From: Chrysomallon squamiferum
Taxonomy: Eukaryota; Mollusca; Gastropoda; Neomphalida; Peltospiridae
Length of the DNA stretch: 64,000 nucleotides
Assembly: GCA_012295275.1 (NCBI GenBank)
Contig: CM022667.1
Location: forward strand, 22,138,672 to 22,202,671
Direction: 5' to 3'
This document shows positions 40,106 through 50,721 of this stretch, in pieces. The notes under the pieces are model-generated. The model was not told the origin of the DNA and searched no databases. It saw only the letters and a list, made by a program, of their open reading frames with translations. The first letter of the stretch is position 1. Each line of letters opens with the position of its first letter. Both the position numbers and the translations under genes were made by a program.

Positions 40106-43100
40106 TGTGTGTAATTCCTAAAAATGTGTATAAATATGTGTAATGTAGGTAAGTTTTAAGTAATTAACAAGCCTTCTCAAACAAGATGAAGAAGTATTTT
40201 CTTTTGTTTTAATAACAAATTAAAAAATAAATAGCTTTGATAACTAACCTCTTTCATATAAAATTAATAAAGAAGGTATCTCAGGATTTGTAACAGTTAA
40301 TCCTTAGGTGTGTTTGAAGTAGAAGACTAAGATGTATTCTCTTTATTTTTTATTTTTTTTTAACTAATACTGCTCTTTGATAACTGTTGGATTACTCTTC
40401 ATGGCCAAGAGAATGCTTGTAGGAAAAATGTATCATTTTCACCATCAGATTTCAGGAAATAGTTATAAATCCAGGAATTTTCACAAGAGATCAGACATTA
40501 CACATTAATAAATGTTCACACAAACACCCCCCCCACACACACACACACACAGTTCATTATAAGAAGAAATTATAAAACAAAACTTTAAAAAAAGAAGAAA
40601 TAGGTAAGTATGAAGAATTTATAATGTTACTGTTAATTATACATTCATTCATTATACAGTCTGCAGGCTTTGCATCTGCACAACAACCGCCTGTCATCAT
40701 TACCAGAGGAAATAGGATTGATGAAAAGACTGTTAGTTGTGGTTCTAGCTTTCAACAGATTCACTGCAGTCCCTAATGCCATGCTATCTCACAATGCATC
40801 TTTCAAAATAGACAGTGTCATTATGGCTGGCAATCATATTGAAAGACTTCCAACTGACAATCTCAGACAGATGAAACACATAAAAAAAATTGACCTCCGT
40901 ATGAACAAACTGGAACTGTTGCCAACAGAAACTGCTAAATTTCAGTCTTTGGATCACGTGACTCATCTTGATATCCGTGACAACTGTGTGGTTGACTTGG
41001 ACATCCGTGCAATTCATTGTCTGGAGTATTTGAACTGTGAAAGAAGTGGACTGCGAAGTGTGCAGATAAATGGAAGCTCTTTGAAAAATGTTTTTGCTTC
41101 TCATAACAGTGAGTACAACTGTGTAATTTACCTTTGCTTCAATTTTACATTATTGTTAAATTTATCAGTATGTAACACTCACTCTTTGACTGGTGGAAAA
41201 GATAGTCTGTAATTTAATTTATAGCCAGAAATAAATTAAAATGATATTTAATTTTGGTAACTTTATACATCTTCACAATGATGATGGTAAAACAATCCAT
41301 TTGAAGAAACTGTTGGGTTTCCCAATTAAAATAGAGATATTTATGGATTCTGACATGTTGAAAGACAATTTGAGTTTCTAATTTTTATTCTAAATAAAAC
41401 AAAGGAGTCTGAAAGGAAAGATAACTCTTATTTGCAGATATCCAGTCTTTGTCTGTTAGCCCCAAGCCAGAATGGCTTATCAACATGGATGTGTCGCAGT
41501 GCGTATATCTATTACTATACAGTACTTCTATGTAAATTTAAATAACAGCAAATAAAAATAAGTTAACTTTATTATAATTCAGTATATTGAAACAGATTTT
41601 TACTGTGTTAGGTAAACTCGTTTTGTTTGTCAGAATATCAAAATATATTATCTGCTTTAATCTAATTCATAATGTTTCAATCAATGTTTAAATAACACTC
41701 TTTTAAATTTAGTATTATACACTATAAATATTATTATTATTATTACTTCTACTACTACTACTACTACAATTATTATTATTTATTTATTTATTTAATTTAT
41801 ATTTCAGCAATAAACTAACTCAAATACCCAACTGGCTGGGTGACTGTTTCTTTTTGGTTAGACTGGATGTTAGTCACAATTGTTTAGAATCACTTCCAGA
41901 AAGGTTTGTAACCAAACAATGAGTCTAATATGAATTTAATAAATAATAACAATAATAATAATATTGATAAGAATGATAATGACAGAATAATTATAATTTG
42001 GTCTTACTAGTATGTTTCTGCAAATGTTTAATACATATATCAGTACAGTATGGTGTTTTTTTTTATATAGAATTATGACAGATGCTCAGAAACTGAAGGT
42101 ATTGCATGCTAATCACAATCAACTCCAAGAGCTGCCAAGTGAAATTCACCACTGCATTGTTGAAGAGTTACATCTGGAACACAATCATATCTCTTCACTC
42201 CCACCTGAGTTTTTCATCAAGGCCACAAAGTAATTTAACAACAAAGTATTCTATGCTATTTTGAAATTAATGTATATTCATAAGGAATTACATATTGATC
42301 ATTAAATGATTTTAATATCTTTTCTGATAATTACATACAACAATAAAATAACATGCTTGTTGGAATGTATTTTTCACTTTTATTACTGTAAAATATTTTC
42401 ATCACAAAAAATATAAAATAAAAAATAAACTGCCAGTCTGATAGGTGACTTCACAATAATTTGCTGTTTTTGTTTTGTTTTAGTTATGTTAAAATCTGCA
42501 TGCATTATATTGCAAACATATCAGTTATAAATATAACTGCTTAAAAATAGAAATAAGACAATATTTCGTAAGTCCAGCTAAAGATGTGTGTGGGTGTAAT
42601 TTGTTTCTGTATATCATCAATGGTTTCTTTTTTCATGTATACATGTTATATTATTTGTTTTTTTATTAATGAATTAGATAATAATTAACATTTTTTTCTA
42701 TTTAGACTGAGATATCTAAATTTGACTTGTAACAAAATCACAGACCTGCCTGCTCCCAATCAAAATGATTCTTTCAACAAGATACAAGAATTGTACCTCA
42801 TGTCAAACAAACTGAACAACAAAGCTGTCCGCAAAATATGCTGTTTTCCTCGACTCCGAGTGCTACATCTAGCAAATAACAACATATCAGAACTTGTCGA
42901 AGAGTAAATAATATTAATTTTTTTGGACCAGATAAATATAGTAGCTGGCTGCCTACTTAATCTAAATGTAACAGAATTTCAGTCAAAAATAATCTCATAT
43001 CAAAAGGATGTCTAAGCATACTGAATTATTTTAACTGACTGAAAATAAAAATAACTTGAAAATCCAAAAGTAAAATTAGTTTTGAAAGTGATTCAGAAAT

Positions 43101-43412
43101 TAAGGAACCGATTATGTAATTTTTTATTATAGACAACTGACTGTTTACATTTTTGTTTATAGAGATTTTGAAAAACTTCAGCAGCTTCAGGAACTGAATG
43201 TTTCTTTCAATCATCTTCGAAGTCTACCTGCATGTCTTGGCCGACATCCTAAACTTCAGTCACTTAGGGTCAATTCCAATCTCCTACAAGAATTACCAGA
43301 CTTTAAGAACTGTTCATGTTTGAAGGTGTATTTGCAACTTTTCTTTTAAAACATAATTTGAAATAGAAAAATGTACTCCAAAATTTCCTGCCTTTAAAGA
43401 TGTTGTTTTTGC

Positions 43413-43457
<45 letters not shown>

Positions 43458-46400
43458 CCTTGATGGATAATATGTTATAGAAATTATTTAAAAATCAGAA
43501 TTTTAACTATTGATTAATTATTAATATTATTATTATGGTTTATGTATAGGTTCTGGAAGTGGGTACAAATCATCTAGAAAACATTAGTATGAGAAATTTG
43601 ATAACCTCAAAAGTCAACCTCCTTGACATTTCTGGAAACCCAAACATACTTGTCAATACAAAGGAACTTGAAGGAGTCAAGTAAAGAAGAAAATTTTACT
43701 ATTTTTTTTATGTGTGCATATAATTATGTGCATGCATGTCTGATATGTGTCTAAGCTTGTTTTCTATAAAGCAAATGTAGCCATTCAATGTAGTTTTCAA
43801 AAGTGAATTATAAAGGTAGATATAATGATTTCTCCTCACTCTGAATCAAGGCTGTAGCTTGTGTTTATTTGACTATAGCAAAATAGAAATGTAAAAGTTC
43901 AATACTTTAATCTTTCTCTATTAGTTTTAATTAAGTGGATAGCACAAACCATAATCCAAGTCCAGTGAAGGTTTAACAATAAACATAAAAATATTTAAAA
44001 CAAACACAAATTTTATTTTTTACTGTTAAATCCAGAAATGCTAAAATTGTTTGTATTTTTAGAAAAAATATTTTAAAAATGAACAATTTTTTATTTTATA
44101 TGTTCTTTTAATAAATTTCTTTTTATAATTGTTATAATTATGTAATAAATAATTTATTTAATACTATGCTATAGTAGTTTAATTAAACTTCTTTTATACA
44201 GACATTCAAAACGTGTTTGCATGATAGACATGCGAGGCCAGAATCGTTCAATAGAAAATCTGAATGTCACTAAAAATGATGAAATGAGATGGCAAAGTGG
44301 ATTTTCTCACACATCAGGCATCAGGAATAAGTAGGTTTTAATTTAGATATGTGCACTTGTAATTTCTTTATTTAGTTTTGATAAAGATTATGTCAGATTT
44401 GTATTAGTCATCAGTCAAAAAGTACTGCATACATTATAATCAGTCAGAAAGGAATGCATATAGCATAATCAGTCAAAATTGGTTTGTTGTGTAAACTAGC
44501 CTGTTTCTAAAGCCATATCAACTTACCACTGAAGGATCTGTAGTATGAATCATTCTAGTTTCCAACCAAAGCCTAATGGACTTTAGTGTATGCACCTCAA
44601 ATTCCTGAAACTTCCTGCTTGCACTTCTGGGAATACAGTTTCGACAAATTCCTTTATCTATTTATCTTTGTGTCAGTCTGTTTATCTATCTATCTATGTA
44701 CTTTTATTTTATCTATCTTTATTTATTTTACCATCTATCTATAAAAAAAGAGAGAAGAAATAGGAAATGCAGAGAAATAACAAAATATATTTTACTTTCA
44801 GGCTGTCAGTTGCCATGTTGAATAAAACAAATTTTGGTGATGCGGGGGATGCATTATTTGGAGTTTTTGATGGGGGTCGTAATGATGAGATTGCAAAAAT
44901 TCTAGCAGATGGGCTGCCATCTACCTTGAATGAAGAACAATCACGCAATCCCTCATCAGAAATCTTCATGAAGTATACAATGCTATCTGCTCACAGGTAA
45001 GAAAATAAATAATTTAACAGCAAATCTAAGACTTATTAGTTTAATTAAGTGAGATTTGTCTATGTATAAATAAAACTTACAATTATTTTTAGAAATCTGA
45101 AGTCAGTGGGACAGAGACTTGGAGCAGCAGCTGCTGTAGTACTTATTACAAAAACTGAGAATGAGAGCGGTCCACTCCTGACAGTTGCCAATGTTGGAGA
45201 TGCAGAAGTAGTTCTTGCCAGACATGGTGAGGCCATATGTCTCTCTCGTCTCTTTCTAGTGTCCAAGAACACTGAAGAATGTCAGAGAATCATCAAGGCT
45301 GATGGCATTATCACAGAGGTAATAAGGATTGACATCACCTTCATATTTAATCAGTTACAATATCGTTGTGGTTGAAATAATAAATGATTGTTTTTATACT
45401 ATCAAGAATTAATCCATCTGATTATAATTAAAAAAGACTGAAGCAGTGTGTGAAAATATAATTAGTTTAGTCAGCAGGCATATCTATTTGTCATCATATT
45501 TGTTGATTAATAATGATTAATAACACAGTCTGTTTTGTTGTCAGAATTACTTTTGTTTTAAATTAATTTGAGTAATAGATTTATCAGCTTATAGCATTAT
45601 ATTTCTTTTTTAAATAATTAATTGTATTTTATTTTATTTATTTTGTACATAGGACGGTAGAGTAAGTGGAGTGACATTCAACACACGACTACTGGGATGT
45701 GGTTATCTTTATCCTCAAGTTATTCCAAATCCCCATGTTCTTTCTATGGCACTGACTACTGATGATCAGCTGATTATTATAGCCAATCAAGGACTGTGGA
45801 GATATGTTTCCTATCAGGAGGCTGTGAAAGAAATTGTAGATATTCCTGATCCTGTGATTGCAGCCAAACGTCTTCAGGATCTGGCTCAGGGCTGTGGTTC
45901 AAGAGAAAATATAGGAATACTTGTAGTGAGGCTCTTGCTTTCAGAAGGAGAAAGGCGACGCATGCAGCAAATCTTGAGATCACGGTCTGAAGGTCAGAAA
46001 CAGCTTCTGGAGATTTTGAAGCAGAATACAAACTTGACACAGCTGCATGATGTGATTCCAGCAGTGTCAGAGTTTGGGGGAATTGTCATAGACAAAGCAG
46101 GCAGAGTGAGAAAACAGTCCAAGGAATCAATTCGTCCCAGTTTACGTGTGAAACCAACACCAAACCCTAACAACAAATACAGAAAGAAAGATGAACCTCT
46201 TGACTGGGAACTCATCTTGCAGAGACGATTAGCTGAAGAAGTGAAGGACAAACAGATGAAACAAGCATTCCATGGAACTGAGGAAGATGGCATTATTGAA
46301 GAACCTGCCAACAATTGGTCCACCTTGGACAGAAGGATTCAAGGAACTCAATCTCAAGGAAGTGCAATGAATAGACAAGCAATGGTGGCCCCTACAATGA

Positions 46401-47164
46401 GGGCTCCAGATGCTCCTCCTTCATTTCCAAATGTTATAATCCACAGGTCTGATTCTTCCGATACAATAGAATCATTTGATGAATTTACTCGCCAACCTGT
46501 CATCACACAGAACATTGACCGTGATGCAGTGCTCTTCCATCAGATGCAGATGGCAAGAGCTAACAGTTTAAGCAGCAGTAGTTTGGATTCCACTCAGTCT
46601 GATCCTCTCTATGCATCTGTCAGAGAAGTCTACAATGGACCTTGTGCTCCATCTCGCAGCATTGAAGTTTTAGTTCATTCTCCAGAGAGTGAGGAAGAAA
46701 TTCTTCTGCCATCTCACATTCATAGAAGGCCAGAGAGGGTAGTAGGAACAAAGCTACAAGAAAAACAGAAAATCAATGAATTGGATGAGAGTGAAATTGA
46801 AGCAATTCAGATGGACCTAATGGAAAATTTTCACATCAGCATTGAGGATTTATATGCAAGAGTCATGAATAAGAAACAAAATGAAATAGAAAAAGATGCA
46901 AGTAAGGTGAACCTGGTAAAGTTCAATGAGTCAGATGTTGCTAACTGTGGTGAAGTGATGTATTCCACAGCAGAAATAAGTAATACTGGCTTTTCAACCA
47001 CTGATGTACTCAGTGGGTCAGACACAGCTGTCTATGAAACAAGTGTCACTGAAAATAATGATTCAAAAGTTGAATTCAAATTTGAAAGCTGTTCCCCAAC
47101 CCCACTCCCAGTTATCATTAACCGAACAGCAAGTCAGCAAAGTATTATTATCACATACTTGTGA
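33282..47164 (+). CDS. PHLPP: PH domain and leucine-rich repeat protein phosphatase (PHLPP)
   Basis: A PP2C-family phosphatase that in animals dephosphorylates hydrophobic motifs of AKT, PKC and related kinases. Coding exons: 33282-33617, 34880-35198, 38650-38790, 39097-39272, 39428-39603, 39826-39972, 40660-41108, 41438-41498, 41808-41903, 42071-42229, 42706-42903, 43163-43325, 43550-43680, 44202-44330, 44802-44996, 45093-45318, 45653-47164. They join in one frame to 1537 residues. Order: Ser-rich N-terminus (1-112), RA-like fold (113-219), PH (about 225-324), leucine-rich repeats (about 325-850), PP2C (about 880-1130), long tail ending ITYL. The ATG follows an in-frame TGA 12 bases upstream, and a 5' UTR acceptor ends at 33259. 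All introns are GT-AG except intron 3, which has AT at its donor. PHLPP1 and PHLPP2 of vertebrates cannot be told apart here; a single ancestral gene is likely. Confidence 0.93.
33618..34879 (+). other. PHLPP intron 1
   Basis: A phase-0 GT-AG intron. Its 33968-34762 segment is copy 1 of the direct repeat found again in intron 2. No other feature is seen. Confidence 0.85.
33968..34762 (+). repeat. Direct repeat copy 1 (PHLPP intron 1)
   Basis: This 795-bp segment recurs at 35627-36420 in the same orientation. I see only a handful of differences by eye (for example TAAGCAGG versus TAAACAGG, and a two-base change in ACTTTGTGTGG versus ACTTTTGTGG). It is an intron-derived segment with no coding content. 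The near identity implies recent duplication or ongoing gene conversion. Confidence 0.92.
34880..35198 (+). other. PHLPP exon 2: RA-like (ubiquitin-fold) domain
   Basis: Encodes residues 113-218 (first base of codon 219 at its end). The pattern of alternating hydrophobic strands (FIRIFN, LHIQLNG, DLCFLIRFYA) with a central helix fits the Ras-association-like domain placed before PH in PHLPP proteins. The assignment is by position and pattern, not a strong motif. The exon lies between the two direct repeat copies. Confidence 0.65.
35199..38649 (+). other. PHLPP intron 2
   Basis: The longest intron of the gene, phase 1, GT-AG. It contains direct repeat copy 2, ATT/ATC-rich simple sequence near 37020-37110 and 37500-37590, and a TG/TA tract near 37887-37920. 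No internal gene is seen. Confidence 0.8.
35627..36420 (+). repeat. Direct repeat copy 2 (PHLPP intron 2)
   Basis: A 794-bp near-identical copy of 33968-34762, about 1.66 kb downstream and in the same orientation. Exon 2 lies between the copies and is not itself duplicated, so this is not a tandem exon duplication. Confidence 0.92.
38650..39272 (+). other. PHLPP exons 3-4: PH domain, split by an intron without a GT donor
   Basis: Exon 3 (38650-38790) and exon 4 (39097-39272) encode a PH domain. Strands around YAYIRKGKLL and RRYCVISGTRLLIYRGK lead across the junction to a closing helix with the invariant Trp in YNKWLKKAKK, matching the YLRWLRQ segment I recall from human PHLPP1. Frame and homology require exon 3 to end in the codon split G|AT, giving Asp266. 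The base after 38790 begins ATAAAAATATC, not GT. The acceptor before 39097 is a normal AG. Confidence 0.8.
40054..40103. repeat. (CA)n microsatellite in PHLPP intron 6
   Basis: An uninterrupted CA run of about 45 bp in the intron between exons 6 and 7. A shorter CA tract, preceded by a C run, lies near 40526-40551 in the same intron. Confidence 0.9.
43417..43457. repeat. (ATT)n microsatellite in PHLPP intron 12
   Basis: About 13 ATT units, one of several ATT tracts in the introns of this gene. Confidence 0.9.
44202..47164 (+). other. PHLPP exons 14-17: PP2C-type phosphatase domain and C-terminal tail
   Basis: PP2C landmarks are GVFDGGRN (Asp917), GQRLGAAAAVVL, VANVGDAEVVL, ITEDGRVSG and LGCGYLYPQVIPNPHVLS, in the order of the PHLPP subfamily. 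Two positions differ from the vertebrate proteins as I recall them: LWR (Arg1084) where they have LWD or LWE, and SREN (Glu1119) where they have an Asp. The tail after about 1130 is low complexity and acidic, and ends in a class I PDZ-ligand pattern, T-Y-L. Exon 17 holds the end of PP2C and the whole tail. Confidence 0.85.
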
Positions 47165-48115
47165 TTTTAGTTAAAACACTTTCAAAACAAAAGATTATGT
47201 ACAAGAATATCAGACACATAATATTACTGCTTTGAAACAGAGGGTCAGTAGCTTTTTCTGACTTCTTTCTCTGCATGTTGAACATCAGTTTCTCGTTTTA
47301 AATATATTTATGATCAAAATTAAGACTTTAATAAGGATATTCAAGCCACACCTTTCCAGGTTATACAATTCAAATCTTGGATAATCTTTTAATATGGACT
47401 TATATTAAAACTAACATTTTATAGAGCACATTAAGTTAAATCAAGCTATGCTCACTCTTTCTATGACAGCATCTTCAAATTAGGCCATTTAACCAATGAC
47501 TCAACAAAACAAAACAAAATCAATAAATTAAATTTTTCTTTATTTTTGGAAACTTATCACAGATTTTTAAAAAACAATTCATCTCAAATTCACCAACCTT
47601 AACTGCTGAACAAAAAGAGTCATCTTCTGACAGTTGATCAAGTATTTCTTTTTTAAAGTTTTACACATTTTGATTTCCAGGACCTAACTCAGCTACCACT
47701 TTTGTTATGCCTCTGATTTTATTAATTCATTGTTACCGAGATATTATTAAACAAATATGCTTGTTATATTTTTATTCATGATTGGACATTAATTATTCAT
47801 CTATAAATATCTTTGTTATCAAATGTAATTCATTCATCATTCAATCATTCTTTCATTTACTTACAGCAGCACTTAGTTCCTTCTTATTAAGTATGTAATT
47901 TACTTGGTATTGGTTATCATATTTAATATAAGGAGAGATAAGGCTAATTTGGTGCTAGTTGTTTTTATCGGATTTAACTTGAACACATTTTTTTAACAAT
48001 TATTAATAGTTATTGTTTCTTTTTTTGTAAATGTAAAATGTTTCATAAATGCCAACTGATAAATATTCTAATTTGTAAAACTTTTTGTGATGACAATAAA
48101 AATATATTAAACATC
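47165..48115 (+). other. PHLPP 3' UTR with polyadenylation signal
   Basis: An AATAAA hexamer lies at 48095-48100, the best candidate polyadenylation signal, giving a 3' UTR of about 950 bases. The stretch is AT-rich and non-coding, with several ATTTA-type motifs. Confidence 0.55.
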
Positions 48116-49758
48116 CATTGAACTTTCTGTTTTATTTTCAGTTATATCTGATTGTTGTTTGTCTTTTTATACAGAAATTAGTGCAAATGCAATATATGGC
48201 CACATACACAAACAGAGCAGAGATACTAGCTCCAAGATATGTCCTAGCAAATATAAACCAAAATAATACTTTGTATGTACAACTGTTGTCCAGGAAAATA
48301 CAAACCTTTGACTATAATGACCTTATATGCAAATAAAACATGTATTCATATATATAAATAATGTTACATCAGTGTTTTATAAAATATACAGTTGTTTATT
48401 TGTTTACATGTGTACATCTATACAATTATATAACATATATATATATATACACAATATACATGTAAAAGTACACACACACACTATAGGTCCAAACAGATGT
48501 AAAAGGACACACTTAGTTGTCCGGGGTGACAAAAGCTGTTCATACTGAATACATCACAAAATAAATGTTATAAATAACATTGGTCAGTTGGAGCAAAGAA
48601 TAATTTGGCTAAAGCACAGCAGAATATATTATACTGTTATACAATATGCACTGGATTGATCTAGTTGTCTCTGGTGTTAACTTTTTAAATGAATCTTTAT
48701 TTACAAATCTGGAAACTGTATTTATGAATAAATTTTCTTAAAGTTTATTTTTGTAAATAACTATACAAGAACTTGAATATTTCGGCATTCATCGTCTATA
48801 AGTTATTGTTTCAAAATAATAAATAAATACCACAAACAATCCTGATTCATAAAATGATTACTTTATTGCTGTGCATTGATTAGGATTATGTCATGTCATG
48901 TCTCCATGCAGATCAAGCAACTGATTGTCTGCAATAAGACTGAACTGGTTTGAAGTGATGAACATCGTGTCAGTATAATCGAAATCCAAAACTTCACATC
49001 AGAAGATCTGTCTCAGCTCATGAAACTAATACCAGTATTTGCACACCAAATCTCAATTATCTTACATTATTATACTGCATTCAAATAGGTTGTGGCAAAA
49101 ATTAATTTGTTGTTTCAACCTTGATATGTTTGTGGTTTTCTTCCTCGAGATAAATGATTTGACTGAATAACAATAAAAGAAACTACCACTATTTGGCGAA
49201 AAAATGATTACAATGTGAATGTTATTTAGGCTTCACCCTACAGCGCACTCTTCGACTTGAATGACCTTGTAATTTCTCTACTCCCATGTAAGATTATCTA
49301 CGCATTTTGGGGTGGCGGAATATATATACATATAACAAGAAGCAAAGTCATGCACGTTTACTACAAGAATGAAAAAAAAAATACACTCGCTCTGCCTGCG
49401 TATTAATAATATCGGTGTGGTTCTGACACCCATACCCACACCATGATATACCGATAAATATTCAATTTCAGTAAATAATTAATATTTAGGAAATAGTTCA
49501 GATCGTTTTTTCCGTAAATATTATTTATTTAATATTTCAAATTTGTCAAAATTAAGAGAAATATGTTCCATGGTATATTCATTTTGTTGTCTATCATGCA
49601 GAATTATGAACACAAACAGGAAGACAGTCTAGTTCCCACTACCATCGTCAATTTCCGATAACCGAAATGTATCGAATAGTTCCGAAATATAAATAACTAC
49701 ACAAAACCAACATGGCCGTTTGCTTTTAAAGCAGTTGCTATGTTAAAAAAAAAAAATA

Positions 49759-49791
<33 letters not shown>

Positions 49792-50356
49792 GTTGGAATT
49801 ATTTTGTGTCCATTGATCGTATGCGTCGGTATACATTTATTTTGTTATATTTATTAATATATTAAATTTAAGGGCATAATCGAAAATATAGTCCTGTGAC
49901 AATCTGCCTATATTATATATATAGTTTCGCTGCAGATTTTAGGAGCAATAGCAAGTTTAAAAAGGGTAATTTAAAAAATCGCTAGTTAATTACGTTCGAT
50001 AATGTTAATCTTCATAGCAGTAATTGAGTAACCTCTTTTTTTATGGGGTACAACTACCAGTTCACTGTCCAGACTCTATCACAGTCTGGGCCATTGACTG
50101 TGTTAAGCTAAATATCATTGTGACCAGACTTCCCTTTTTTTTTAAATTTAAATTTGCATATTTCAGTAATTAATATCACATATGTATTTAAATCAGTTAT
50201 TTATATTTTAACTGAGACACTATAAAGATGCCATTTTATTATTATTTTTTAAATATGTAACAACAAATACAAACAGCAAAACACGTTCGATTTTAATGAC
50301 ATTTTGTTTAAGCAAAATATTAGGACTATTCTCTTTCATTTTGTTTTTAATTATCA

Positions 50357-50418
<62 letters not shown>

Positions 50419-50721
50419 TTTTTTTAAATTAGTTGTTAAATATATGTTATTTTACTTTATAATATATATATATTTTTTTAATGGCTTTACATGACGGGAA
50501 GTAACATTCCATAACTAAAATGGACTTTTTATAAATATATACTAGTAGAATATATAAAGATTACTAGGCCATTAATATTTGTCATCTTGAAATTGTATTT
50601 TTCCAAGCCAATGATATGATGTTGAGCAATGACACATAAGCTATGTTTGAGGGATTGCAACAGGAGGTGAGATCCAGAGTGGTGTGGTAGATTTTGTGTA
50701 CACTGACACACACAAGAAATA
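48116..50721. other. Intergenic region and probable promoter/5' UTR of the HRI gene
   Basis: AT-rich sequence with TA runs near 48431-48448, 49757-49782 and 50359-50412. No coding sequence is seen. The HRI promoter and any non-coding exon should lie here, but I see no distinctive TATA or initiator arrangement to fix it. Confidence 0.45.
50359..50412. repeat. (AT)n microsatellite upstream of HRI
   Basis: An uninterrupted AT run of about 54 bp, some 310 bp before the HRI start codon, followed by a T run. Confidence 0.9.

Larger units (their letters stand above)
39428..43680 (+). other. PHLPP exons 5-13: leucine-rich repeat domain
   Basis: Residues 325-850 carry successive LxxLxLxxNxL repeats, for example LTSLNLADNSL, LQALHLHNNRL, HIKKIDLRMNKL, LVRLDVSHNCL, VEELHLEHNHI, LRVLHLANNNI and LQELNVSFNHL. 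Many introns fall in phase 2 at the same point inside a repeat codon (exon ends 39603, 39972, 41498, 41903, 42229, 42903, 43680), as expected if repeat units expanded as exons. The domain is a protein-interaction scaffold that positions substrates. Confidence 0.88.

Noticed and set aside
33282-47164. Leucine-rich repeat kinase or adenylate cyclase instead of PHLPP
   Set aside because: The PH domain before the repeats and PP2C motifs after them, in this order, are specific to PHLPP. Fungal-type cyclases carry LRR and PP2C but would have a cyclase domain, and none follows.
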